From Pedobacter ghigonis (GTDB taxonomy: Bacteria > Bacteroidota > Bacteroidia > Sphingobacteriales > Sphingobacteriaceae): a stretch of 64,000 nucleotides of DNA. The stretch is taken from positions 1 to 64,000 of the forward strand of contig NZ_CAESCM010000017.1 of the NCBI RefSeq assembly GCF_903166585.1, written 5' to 3'. The notes beneath the pieces were generated by a model. It ran no database searches. It was not told the origin of the DNA and was given only the letters and a program-made list of their open reading frames with translations. The translations under genes were made by a program, and so were the position numbers. Of the stretch, positions 27,369 to 35,196 are shown one piece after another; the first letter of the stretch is position 1; every line of letters starts with the position of its first letter.

Positions 27369-28379
27369 ATGAGTCCTTCTGTAGCCATTGTAATTTTAAA
27401 CTGGAATGGAAAAGCATATTTACAACAATTTTTGCCCGGAATTTTACAGAGTACGTACGAGAACCTGCAAGTTGTTGTAGGAGACAACGCATCAACCGAC
27501 GATTCTGTTTCTTTTGTGCAAGAAAATTTCCCTAATGTTAAAATTATCCGGAACGAAGTTAATTATGGCTTTGCTGGTGGCTACAACAAGGTATTAGAGC
27601 GTGTTGAGGCCGATTATTTTATCCTGCTCAACTCCGACGTTGAGGTTATCCCTAACTGGATACAGCCCGTTATTGATTTAATGGAAAGTGATGCGCAAAT
27701 TGCAGCTGCACAGCCTAAAATAAAATGGTACAGCGATAAAAACCAGTTCGAATATGCGGGTGCTGCAGGAGGCTATCTGGATATTTACGCTTTCCCTTTT
27801 TGCCGTGGAAGGTTGTTTAACGTTTACGAGCAGGACAAAGGTCAGTACAACGATATCAAAGAAGTTTTCTGGGCCAGTGGCGCTGCCTTTTTCATTAAAA
27901 GCAAATGCTGGAAAGAAGCTGGCGGACTGGATGCCGATCTTTTTGCGCACATGGAAGAAATTGACCTCTGTTGGCGCTTAAAAAACCTGAACTATAAAAT
28001 CATGTACTGCCCCGATGCAGAAGTGTATCATGTGGGCGGCGGTACTTTGCAGACAGAGAACCCCTTTAAAACCTACCTTAATTTCAGGAACAACCTCATT
28101 ATCATGCAAAAAAACCTGCCTGCAAGCGATGCCGTTTTCAGGATTTTTATCAGGATGTGTATCGATTTTGTAGCCTGGTGGCATTTCCTGCTAAGTGGAA
28201 AACCTAAATTTACCATGGCGGTAAGCAAAGGGCACTGGCATTTCTTAAAATCGTTAACTAAAACAAATAAAAAACGAAAAGCCTTTCAAAAACCTTATGC
28301 CACACACCAGGGTGTATTTAATAACAGTGTGGTTTGGGCTTTTTTTATTAAAAAAATAAAGCATTTTTCGGATCTGTGA
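27369..28379 (+). CDS. Family-2 glycosyltransferase
   Basis: Cytoplasmic or membrane-associated GT-A-fold transferase of 336 residues, most like rhamnosyltransferase/dTDP-sugar enzymes of surface polysaccharide assembly. The start is SVAIVILNWNGKAYLQQFLP; the acidic metal site is in ILLNSDVEVIPNWIQPV (residues 80-95), with the GGLDADLFAHMEEIDLCWRL acceptor/ED motif near 190-210 and VGGGTLQTENPFKTYLNFRN after it. A C-terminal amphipathic basic stretch follows. It is a single plus-strand gene, divergent from wbqC. The donor and acceptor cannot be told from sequence. Confidence 0.88.
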   Translation: MSPSVAIVILNWNGKAYLQQFLPGILQSTYENLQVVVGDNASTDDSVSFVQENFPNVKIIRNEVNYGFAGGYNKVLERVEADYFILLNSDVEVIPNWIQPVIDLMESDAQIAAAQPKIKWYSDKNQFEYAGAAGGYLDIYAFPFCRGRLFNVYEQDKGQYNDIKEVFWASGAAFFIKSKCWKEAGGLDADLFAHMEEIDLCWRLKNLNYKIMYCPDAEVYHVGGGTLQTENPFKTYLNFRNNLIIMQKNLPASDAVFRIFIRMCIDFVAWWHFLLSGKPKFTMAVSKGHWHFLKSLTKTNKKRKAFQKPYATHQGVFNNSVVWAFFIKKIKHFSDL

Positions 28380-28444
28380 TAAATTATCTGCATTGCCATC
28401 ATTCATACTTTTTTTCAAGGATAAGAACATATACTTAAAAATTA

Positions 28445-28559
28445 GTCACGGAAGCACTGAATACACGGAAGGTAAAGTTTAATAATCCAAACTATGCCTG
28501 CAAGTGATTAGGAACATTGCATTACCGATGCTTTTCCGTGCTTTCCGAGTCTCCGTGGC
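28445..28559. repeat. Imperfect inverted repeat (CACGGAAGCACxGAATACACGG family)
   Basis: GTCACGGAAGCACTGAATAC (from 28445, running to about 28472) is the approximate reverse complement of CTTTTCCGTGCTTTCCGAGT (from 28531, running to 28559 CTCCGTGGC). It lies between convergent genes (glycosyltransferase and TlpA-like). It has the look of the short dispersed intergenic repeats common in this phylum rather than an insertion sequence, as no ORF is inside. Confidence 0.6.
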
Positions 28560-28575
28560 AAAAAATAAATAAAAG

Positions 28576-29292
28576 CTACCTCAAAGATTCTTCAATCGAT
28601 TTTTCAACCCAGTTTACCGTATTCGATCCTAAACCCAGCGTACTGAATTTAATGTAGCCCTTTTTATCAACTACCACGTGTGTTGGATAGCCTTTTACAC
28701 CATATTTATCAGCAATGGAGCGCCCGCCACTGATAATGTGATAATCAAAAGGCATTGTTTTTAGAAAGGGTTTAAGTTCGTACTTTTCATCGAGGGCAAT
28801 CGCAAGGAAAACCACATCCTTGTTGTCTTTATATTTCGCAACAATTTCGTTCAGGTGCGGAATTTCGGCCTTGCAGGGCGGACAATTGATAAACCAGAAA
28901 TTAATCACATATACTTTTCCTGTACTATCTTTCAGGTTGTATTTGTTGCCCTCTATATCGCTGGCCTTAAAACCATTAAACAGTTCGCCCTCTTTAAAAG
29001 AATCGCTTGCACGTGGCCTAGGCATTTTATTCACATAAGCTGCCTTCTGATCGGCCGAGAGTTCGTAAATCAGGTATTCCTTTTCACCGCTATCGGTAAA
29101 AGTCTTCCTGTCTTTTATTCCATATTTACCCGATTGCATTAATTTTTTCCAGGTATTGTAAGGATAAACCATCCCATCTTCGCCCCGTATCACTGATTGT
29201 TCGTTAAGGATGGTTCGTTTTGGTGTAGATTCCTGAGCTTGCCCCAACAGGCAGATAAAGAGTAGAGCAGTTAATGTTAGATACTTGAACAT
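28576..29292 (-). CDS. TlpA-like thioredoxin-fold protein, exported
   Basis: Periplasmic thioredoxin-family protein of 238 residues. Signal peptide MFKYLTLTALLFICLLGQAQ, an N-terminal helper region of about 110 residues, then a TlpA/AhpC-TSA domain beginning GFKASDIEGNKYNLKDSTGK. The active site is the CPPC in FWFINCPPCKAEIPHL near residue 138, and the cis-Pro loop is in KYGVKGYPTHVVVDKKG. It probably reduces disulfides in envelope proteins or serves cytochrome maturation. It lies 12 bases downstream of aroQ on the same strand, so the two may be cotranscribed without a shared pathway. Confidence 0.9.
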   Translation of the reverse strand: MFKYLTLTALLFICLLGQAQESTPKRTILNEQSVIRGEDGMVYPYNTWKKLMQSGKYGIKDRKTFTDSGEKEYLIYELSADQKAAYVNKMPRPRASDSFKEGELFNGFKASDIEGNKYNLKDSTGKVYVINFWFINCPPCKAEIPHLNEIVAKYKDNKDVVFLAIALDEKYELKPFLKTMPFDYHIISGGRSIADKYGVKGYPTHVVVDKKGYIKFSTLGLGSNTVNWVEKSIEESLR

Positions 29293-29304
29293 ATAATTTG
29301 AGAT

Positions 29305-29721
29305 TTAGATGAGCAGACTTTCGATCGCTAGGCGGTAACCATTCATTCCAAAACCGGTTAAAACGCCCTGGCAGTTCTTACCTGTTAAAGAAACATGGCG
29401 ATATTCTTCACGAGCATAAATATTTGAAATGTGCACCTCAACTACCGGGGTTTTAATGGCTGCAATAGCATCGGCCAGTGCAACTGATGTGTGCGTATAG
29501 CCACCTGCATTCAAGATAATTCCGTCGTAAATGAAACCAATTTCATGTAATTTATTAATCAGTTCGCCTTCAACATTACTTTGGTAGTAGTCGATTTCGA
29601 TTGCCGGGTATACTGTTTTCAGTTCTGTAATGTAGTCTTCAATACTGGTATTACCGTAAATAGAAGGTTCGCGTACGCCTAAAAGATTTAAGTTGGGGCC
29701 GTTAATAATTTGTATTTTCAT
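29305..29721 (-). CDS. aroQ: Type II 3-dehydroquinate dehydratase
   Basis: Shikimate-pathway enzyme converting 3-dehydroquinate to 3-dehydroshikimate. I set the start at the ATG at 29721 because the universal N-terminus MKIQIINGPNLNLLGVREPS begins there, giving 138 residues, the usual size; the frame runs 21 codons further upstream but that part overlaps xerD and is not homologous. Catalytic residues fit: Tyr in REPSIYGN, the NAGGYTHTSVALADAI segment, the His in VEVHISNIYAREEYRH. The gene is divergent from xerD with 61 bases between, and tlpA-like follows after 12 bases. Confidence 0.96.
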   Translation of the reverse strand: MKIQIINGPNLNLLGVREPSIYGNTSIEDYITELKTVYPAIEIDYYQSNVEGELINKLHEIGFIYDGIILNAGGYTHTSVALADAIAAIKTPVVEVHISNIYAREEYRHVSLTGKNCQGVLTGFGMNGYRLAIESLLI

Positions 29722-29724
29722 GAT

Positions 29725-29752
29725 ATGTTGTAACGTTAAATGTTGTAACGTT
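29725..29752. repeat. Tandem ATGTTGTAACGTT pair between aroQ and xerD
   Basis: ATGTTGTAACGTT occurs at 29725-29737 and again at 29740-29752, a 15-base period, followed by a degenerate GCAATGTT. It occupies much of the 61-base gap between divergent aroQ and xerD, where both promoters must lie. Could be a regulator site or a remnant of a dispersed repeat. Confidence 0.6.
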
Positions 29753-29782
29753 GCAATGTTATAAAAAATCTCAAATAAAAAC

Positions 29783-30682
29783 ATGCTTTGGCAATCATAT
29801 ATTAAAGGTTTTAGATCTTATTTAAAGCTCGAGCGGTCCTTAGCTGTCCATTCGGTTGAGGCTTATTTGGGCGATATCGAAAAACTGGTGCAGTATTATC
29901 AATCGTTAGATGAAACTCCGCAGCTTACCGATATTCATTCAGCCGATATAAAATCCTTTATTTCATGGTTAAACGAGTTGGGTATGCAGGCCAGCACCCA
30001 GGCCAGGGTAATTTCGGGTTTGAAAGCTTTCTTTGCCTATTTAATGATTGAAGAGGTAATTACCAACGATCCAACTGCATTAATTGAAGCACCTAAACTT
30101 AGCCGGAAGTTACCCGATACACTGAATATTTATGAGATAAATGCTTTAATTGCCGCCATTGATGCCTCTAAACCAGAAGGCATGCGTAATAAAGCAATAA
30201 TTGAGGTATTATACGGTTGTGGACTACGTGTTAGTGAGTTAACTGATCTAAAAATATCAAACATTTTTCCTCAAATCGAATTTATCAAAGTAATTGGTAA
30301 AGGGAATAAAGAACGTCTGATCCCGATTGGAAGTGAAGCGCTGAAGCTGATGGAAATTTACATTAACGAAGTTCGGGTGCATGCCAATATTAAAAAAGGT
30401 CATGAAGATTTTATCTTTTTAAACCGCTTTGGAGCAAAGCTTTCCAGAATTTCGATATTCAACCTGATCAAAAGCCTGGCTGTAGGTACGGGTTTAAAGA
30501 AAACCATTAGTCCGCACACCTTAAGGCATTCTTTTGCCACGCATTTAATTGAGGGGGGTGCTGATTTACGGGCAGTACAGGAAATGCTGGGACACTCGAG
30601 CATTACCACTACCGAGATTTACACCCATATTGACCGTGATTATTTAAGAGAGGTTATTACGCAGTTTCATCCACGTTCTTAA
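29783..30682 (+). CDS. xerD: Tyrosine recombinase XerD
   Basis: Site-specific recombinase of 299 residues that, with XerC, resolves chromosome dimers at dif. An N-terminal SAM-like core-binding domain (residues 1-90) precedes the catalytic domain. The catalytic set is complete: Arg in YGCGLRVSELTDLK (about 148), Lys in GKGNKERLIPIG (about 174), His-x-x-Arg in HTLRHSFATHLIEGGADLRA (about 245-250), His in MLGHSSITTTEIYTH and the nucleophile Tyr in IYTHIDRDYL. Length and spacing match housekeeping Xer enzymes, not integrases. Its TAA stop overlaps that of convergent prmC within the bases TTAA. No dif site is recognisable nearby. Confidence 0.93.
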   Translation: MLWQSYIKGFRSYLKLERSLAVHSVEAYLGDIEKLVQYYQSLDETPQLTDIHSADIKSFISWLNELGMQASTQARVISGLKAFFAYLMIEEVITNDPTALIEAPKLSRKLPDTLNIYEINALIAAIDASKPEGMRNKAIIEVLYGCGLRVSELTDLKISNIFPQIEFIKVIGKGNKERLIPIGSEALKLMEIYINEVRVHANIKKGHEDFIFLNRFGAKLSRISIFNLIKSLAVGTGLKKTISPHTLRHSFATHLIEGGADLRAVQEMLGHSSITTTEIYTHIDRDYLREVITQFHPRS

Positions 30683-31539
30683 CGGGCAGCTAATTGGCAG
30701 CAAATCATTCTGTCTTTCCCCTGCATATCTTTTCTTAACTCAATGTTTTCAAAGCCTTTATCAAGCAGCATATCAACGGTTTCCTGACCTAAATACTCAT
30801 TGATTTCGAAGTATAGTTTCCCATTCGGATTCAGATTTGTTAGCGCAAAACTGGCAATGGCTTTGTAGAAAATTAAAGGATCCTCGTTACTTACAAAAAG
30901 TGCTAAATGTGGTTCATGTTCTAAAACATTATCGTGCATTTCAGCTTTTTCTAAATACCTGATATAAGGCGGATTACTCACGATTACATCAAATTTTAAT
31001 TCACTCGAAAAATTTAATATATCAGCCTGCACAAAATCCACTTCCACACCTATTTGTGTAGCATTTAGCTTTGCTACTGCCAGAGCCTCTTCCGAAACAT
31101 CTAAAGCAGATACTTCTGCTTGCGGCAAATGTTTTTTAAGCGTAACCGGAATACAACCCGAACCTGTGCCAATATCTAAAATCTTAAGATTGCCAACTGT
31201 AAACTGAGAATTGCTATCTGAAATAATCCACTCTACCAATTCCTCTGTTTCAGGCCTTGGAATGAGTACATTTCCGTTTACCTTAAATACCAGTCCGTAA
31301 AAATGCGCTTCGCCTAAAACATGTTGCACAGGTTTTCCTAGCTTTAAATCGCTTAACATGCTTAACAATTGCTGTTTGTTAGTCAAATCAATAGCAGTAT
31401 CGCGTAGCATCCTCGGTTGAGTGAATGGCAAGCCTAAAACATGCGCTGCAGCAAGCCTAAACAAGGCACTGGCCTCCTCAGTATCATATAAAGCTTCGAG
31501 CTCGAACCGAAAATGTGTTTCTAATTCTCCAATTTTCAT
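30679..31539 (-). CDS. prmC: Release-factor glutamine N5-methyltransferase
   Basis: SAM-dependent methyltransferase that modifies the GGQ glutamine of peptide release factors. Start taken at ATG 31539 (286 residues, MKIGELETHFRFELEALYDT); a TTG two codons upstream is less likely. The N-terminal helical domain binds the release factor; the Rossmann domain shows ILDIGTGSGCIPVTLKKHLP (motif I) and the signature VSNPPYIRYLEKAEM. The GRPVQHVLGEAHFYGL-like segment (here GKPVQHVLGEAHFYGLVFKV) is diagnostic of PrmC. It is divergent from ribD and convergent with xerD, with overlapping stop codons. Confidence 0.95.
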   Translation of the reverse strand: MKIGELETHFRFELEALYDTEEASALFRLAAAHVLGLPFTQPRMLRDTAIDLTNKQQLLSMLSDLKLGKPVQHVLGEAHFYGLVFKVNGNVLIPRPETEELVEWIISDSNSQFTVGNLKILDIGTGSGCIPVTLKKHLPQAEVSALDVSEEALAVAKLNATQIGVEVDFVQADILNFSSELKFDVIVSNPPYIRYLEKAEMHDNVLEHEPHLALFVSNEDPLIFYKAIASFALTNLNPNGKLYFEINEYLGQETVDMLLDKGFENIELRKDMQGKDRMICCQLAAR

Positions 31540-31693
31540 TAACAACAGTTTTGTTTTAGCAGTTGGTTATCTGTTAACGAAGGTAGTTGGCAGCTACCAC
31601 ACACATTTCCTTCTGACGTTTCAATGGCGGCAAAATTACTTATTTAGGATGATATCAATTCTGTTTTGGGCATTTCATGACTCATTTTTTTAC

Positions 31694-31701
31694 TACTTTT
31701 G
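31694..31701 (+). promoter_or_regulatory. -7 box TACTTTTG just before ribD
   Basis: Exact TAnnTTTG match, five bases before the ATG at 31707. A possible -33 TTTG is at 31665-31668, but the 25-base spacing is longer than usual. Transcription would begin at or next to the start codon. This supports the downstream ATG over the upstream one at 31677, which would lie before the promoter. Confidence 0.5.
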
Positions 31702-31706
31702 CCACC

Positions 31707-32762
31707 ATGAGCGACGAATTTTACATAAAACGCTGTCTGGAATTGGCCGCTTTGGGTATTGGCTGGGTTAGTCCAAATCCTATGGTTGGTTGCGTAATTG
31801 TAGCTGACAATCAAATTATTGGCGAAGGCTATCACCAGCAATACGGCCAGGCACATGCCGAACCCAATGCGGTAAAAGCAGTGTTCGATAAATATGGCGA
31901 CCAGGCCGAAAGTTTATTAAAACAGGCAACCGCTTATGTAAATTTAGAGCCCTGTGCACACTTTGGCAAAACCCCTCCTTGTGCCGATTTACTGGTAAAA
32001 CATCAGCTTAAAAAAGTAGTCATCGGAAACCGGGATCCATTTTCGGGTGTAGATGGTAAAGGAATTGAAAAACTTAAAAATACCGGAATAGAAGTAATCA
32101 GTGGCATTGCCGATGCCGAATGCCGTTATTTCAACCGTAGGTTTTTTACCCGAATACAACAACAAAGGCCTTACGTTATCTTAAAATGGGCCGAAACAGC
32201 AAATGGTTATTTTGCCACAAGCGATGGTAACCAGAAATGGATTAGCGGTGCCCTGGCTAAACGCCTTTCGCACCAGTGGCGAACAGAAGAAGATGCAATC
32301 CTGATTGGCAAGCAAACGGCTGTAATCGATAATCCACGGTTAACTGCGAGGGAGTGGCCGGGAAGAAATCCAATACGCCTGCTTATTGATAAAAACCTGC
32401 AGGTTCCGCAATCCAATCACATCTATAACGATGAGGCTAAAACCATTATTTTTAATGAGGTTAAAACTGATGTGATTGGCAACATTCATTACATCCAGAT
32501 GGAAGATATGCATTTTTATCTCCCACAAAAGATTGCCTTTCAGCTTTATTTAATGGATATACAATCGGTAATAATTGAAGGTGGTGCCAACATTTTGAAG
32601 CAATTCTTAGATGCAGGCCTTTGGGATGAAGCACGTGTTTTCAGCTCTTCAAACAGCTGGAAAGAAGGCATACCATCCCCCAAAATCAATGGTAACCTGC
32701 AAGAGCAGGTTCAAATCGAAAAAGATAAACTATCTATCTATATAAACGACCTAAATAAATGA
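31707..32762 (+). CDS. ribD: Bifunctional riboflavin deaminase/reductase RibD
   Basis: Enzyme of 351 residues with two riboflavin-pathway activities: deamination of diaminohydroxyphosphoribosylaminopyrimidine and reduction of its ribosyl side chain. Start chosen at MSDEFYIKRCLELAALGIGW (31707). The zinc deaminase domain (1-145) has PNPMVGCVIV, HAEPNAVKAV and EPCAHFGKTPPCADLLV. The reductase domain (150-350) has RPYVILKWAETANGYFATSD, GKQTAVIDNPRLTAR and VIIEGGANILKQFLDAGLWD. A -7 box lies directly upstream. It overlaps the next gene by four bases (ATGA). Other rib genes are elsewhere. Confidence 0.96.
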   Translation: MSDEFYIKRCLELAALGIGWVSPNPMVGCVIVADNQIIGEGYHQQYGQAHAEPNAVKAVFDKYGDQAESLLKQATAYVNLEPCAHFGKTPPCADLLVKHQLKKVVIGNRDPFSGVDGKGIEKLKNTGIEVISGIADAECRYFNRRFFTRIQQQRPYVILKWAETANGYFATSDGNQKWISGALAKRLSHQWRTEEDAILIGKQTAVIDNPRLTAREWPGRNPIRLLIDKNLQVPQSNHIYNDEAKTIIFNEVKTDVIGNIHYIQMEDMHFYLPQKIAFQLYLMDIQSVIIEGGANILKQFLDAGLWDEARVFSSSNSWKEGIPSPKINGNLQEQVQIEKDKLSIYINDLNK

Positions 32763-33625
32763 TATACATTATTTTAAGTATATGCTGCAGTGTTACCGTG
32801 GCCGTGTTGTTAAAGCTGGCCAAACGTTATCAGATCAGTATTATCCAGGCAGTTACCGTAAACTATTTTGCCGCCTTAACACTTTGTTTCTTCTTTTTCA
32901 AACCCAATATTAAATTAGTAAGCAGCGCAGCGCCATGGCCAACATACACTGCTCTGGCCATACTTTTACCCACCATATTTTTGTTCCTTGCTGCTTCAGT
33001 TAAAAATCTGGGTATTGTTAAAACGGATATCGCTCAGCGTCTGTCGCTATTTATTCCCATATTGGCTGCTTACTTTATCTTTAAAGAAGATTTTAACGAT
33101 CTAAAAATAGTTGGTCTTGCAGTTGGCTTTGTCGCCATTTTCTTAACGTTTTTACGCAAAAGCAATCCTGATCAAAAAACAGGGAACCTTATCTATCCGG
33201 TAATGGTATTTATTGGCTTTGGAACAATTGATGTACTGTTTAAGCAGATTGCCTTGTACAAAGAATTACCCTATACCACCTCTCTTTTTACCGTTTTCTG
33301 CATGGCTTTTGCGGTTTCGCTGGTTATCGTTACTATAATGACAATTTCGGGGAAGATCAAATTACAACTGGTGAACCTGGCCTGTGGGTTAATATTAGGC
33401 TTCTTCAACTTCGGAAACATCCTTTTTTACCTGAAAGCGCATAAGGTCCTCTCGCAAAACCCTTCTACCGTGTTTGCGGCCATGAACCTGGGCGTTATTA
33501 TAGTCGGCACTTTAATTGGTGTTGCGGTGTTTAAAGAAAAATTAACCAAGATAAATTACATTGGAATAATCCTGGCTATTGCCGCGGTTATTTGCATTAC
33601 CCTTTCGCAAAATGCTGTTCGATGA
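32759..33625 (+). CDS. EamA/DMT-family transporter
   Basis: Inner-membrane protein of 288 residues with about ten membrane spans, in the drug/metabolite transporter (EamA-like) superfamily. The first spans are MIYIILSICCSVTVAVLLKL and ISIIQAVTVNYFAALTLCFF; the second EamA repeat ends with NPSTVFAAMNLGVIIVGTLI and YIGIILAIAAVICITLS. Substrate unknown. Its ATG overlaps the ribD stop (ATGA), and its 3' end overlaps the yigZ-like gene by 14 bases, so the three genes are likely one operon. The link to riboflavin genes raises a flavin or metabolite export role, but that is only positional. Confidence 0.85.
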   Translation: MIYIILSICCSVTVAVLLKLAKRYQISIIQAVTVNYFAALTLCFFFFKPNIKLVSSAAPWPTYTALAILLPTIFLFLAASVKNLGIVKTDIAQRLSLFIPILAAYFIFKEDFNDLKIVGLAVGFVAIFLTFLRKSNPDQKTGNLIYPVMVFIGFGTIDVLFKQIALYKELPYTTSLFTVFCMAFAVSLVIVTIMTISGKIKLQLVNLACGLILGFFNFGNILFYLKAHKVLSQNPSTVFAAMNLGVIIVGTLIGVAVFKEKLTKINYIGIILAIAAVICITLSQNAVR

Positions 33626-34226
33626 TTCGTATAAAACAATCGAAAGTGCATCAGAAGGCATATTTCGAGATAAAGGGAGCAAGTTTATTGCTTATGCCTA
33701 TCCCATCCGTTCGGAAGAGGAAGTTAAACCAATTATTACCACTTTAAGGGCTGAGCACGCTAAAGCACGGCATTTTTGCTATGCTTACCGCCTAACACCC
33801 GATCGGTCGGTATTCCGGATTAACGATGACGGAGAGCCATCGGGCACCGCAGGCAGGCCTATACTCAACTGTCTGTTATCAGAAGATATAACCAATATCT
33901 TAGTAGTGGTAGTTCGTTATTTTGGCGGAACCTTATTGGGTGTTCCCGGTTTAATTAATGCATACAAAACCGCTAGTGTAGAAGCCATTAAAGCAGCAAT
34001 AATCATAAACAAAACTGTAAATGATGTTTATGAAGTTAATTTTGATTATCTTCAAATGAATGATGTGATGAAACTGATAAAGGAAGAAAACATTGATGTT
34101 TTAGCGCAGCAGTTTGACACACAATGCGTATTGAAATTCGAAATCAGAAAAAACCAACTGAACCAGGTTTTAGGTAAATTTGATAAAATAGCTGGTGTTA
34201 AATTAAAATACCTGCAAACCATTTAA
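33612..34226 (+). CDS. YigZ/IMPACT-family protein
   Basis: Protein of 204 residues in the UPF0029/IMPACT (YigZ) family, linked to translational control in eukaryotes and of unknown role in bacteria. Start chosen at ATG 33612 (MLFDDSYKTIESASEGIFRD), inside the end of the DMT gene; an upstream in-frame ATG at 33579 adds 11 unrelated residues. The family core is clear: SKFIAYAYPI, AKARHFCYAYRLTPD, the signature NDDGEPSGTAGRPIL and VVVVRYFGGTLLGVPGLINA. A C-terminal DUF1949-like ferredoxin-fold domain (about 135-204) follows. It is the third gene of the ribD cluster. Confidence 0.9.
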   Translation: MLFDDSYKTIESASEGIFRDKGSKFIAYAYPIRSEEEVKPIITTLRAEHAKARHFCYAYRLTPDRSVFRINDDGEPSGTAGRPILNCLLSEDITNILVVVVRYFGGTLLGVPGLINAYKTASVEAIKAAIIINKTVNDVYEVNFDYLQMNDVMKLIKEENIDVLAQQFDTQCVLKFEIRKNQLNQVLGKFDKIAGVKLKYLQTI

Positions 34227-34281
34227 AACTACCTCTTAATTACCGGTAGTTTTAAGCTATCAACAAAAGAAGAATAATCAA

Positions 34282-35142
34282 ATGAAAATAGCTGAGAGTG
34301 ACTTAATTATCAACCCAGATGGCAGCATTTATCACTTAAATTTGTTGCCTGGCGATATTGCGGATAACGTAATCACCGTCGGCGATCCCGACCGGGTTGG
34401 CGAAGTGAGCAAATATTTCGATAAAATTGAGTTTAAGAAAGGTAAACGCGAATTTATAACGCATACGGGGTATGTAGGTAAAAAGCGGGTTACCGTGCTC
34501 TCAACTGGTATCGGCACTGATAATATTGATATTGTTTTTAATGAGCTTGATGCCCTTGTAAACATTGATTTCGAAACCAGGGAGATTAAAAAGCATCTTA
34601 CTTCTTTAAATATTGTCCGTATAGGCACTTCCGGTGCGGTACAACCTGATATCCCGATGGGTACTATCCTGGCTTCATCTTACGGATTGGGAATGGATGC
34701 CCTGATGAATTACTATTACCATGAGTTAACGGGCGATGAACGAAGCTTAATGGATGACCTGAAATCACATTTTGGCCACCTGAAAAACATAAACCCATAT
34801 CTAACAGCCGCTAACGAGAACCTACTTAATACCATTGGTAAAAATATGCACCATGGCATTACCATTACCTCACCGGGCTTTTACGCACCGCAGGGTAGAA
34901 TTGTACGTGCCAAAAATGCTGTCCCCGATTTCATTAGTTTAATTAACAGCTTTAGCAGCAACCAGCACCGCATAACCAATTTAGAAATGGAAACGGCAGG
35001 TATTTATGCTTTGGCCAAAGTTTTAGGGCACAAAGCATTATCGGTAAATGCCATTTTAGCCAGCAGGGTAAAATTCGAGTTTAGCAGCAATCCCAATAAA
35101 ATTGTAGATGATGCCATTAAAATGGTTCTCGAGAGGATTTAG
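34282..35142 (+). CDS. Nucleoside phosphorylase (uridine-phosphorylase type)
   Basis: PNP/UDP-family phosphorylase of 286 residues that splits a nucleoside with phosphate to the base and ribose-1-phosphate. The family sequence is visible as LPGDIADNVITVGDPDRVGE, STGIGTDNIDIVFNELDAL, VRIGTSGAVQPDIPMGTILA and the substrate Glu in TNLEMETAGIYALAKVLGHK. The arrangement is close to uridine phosphorylase, but base specificity is uncertain, and an insert around residues 150-175 makes it slightly longer than the E. coli enzyme. It lies on the plus strand 55 bases after yigZ and is followed by the broken kinase gene after 54 bases. Confidence 0.88.
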   Translation: MKIAESDLIINPDGSIYHLNLLPGDIADNVITVGDPDRVGEVSKYFDKIEFKKGKREFITHTGYVGKKRVTVLSTGIGTDNIDIVFNELDALVNIDFETREIKKHLTSLNIVRIGTSGAVQPDIPMGTILASSYGLGMDALMNYYYHELTGDERSLMDDLKSHFGHLKNINPYLTAANENLLNTIGKNMHHGITITSPGFYAPQGRIVRAKNAVPDFISLINSFSSNQHRITNLEMETAGIYALAKVLGHKALSVNAILASRVKFEFSSNPNKIVDDAIKMVLERI

Positions 35143-35196
35143 TTGCTGAAAAACAAGCATTTGAGTATATTAGCGCCTTTTATAGGTAAAAACAAT

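Noticed and set aside
31677..31706. Upstream in-frame ATG of ribD as start
   Set aside because: It would add ten residues not seen in the family and would place the -7 box inside the coding sequence.
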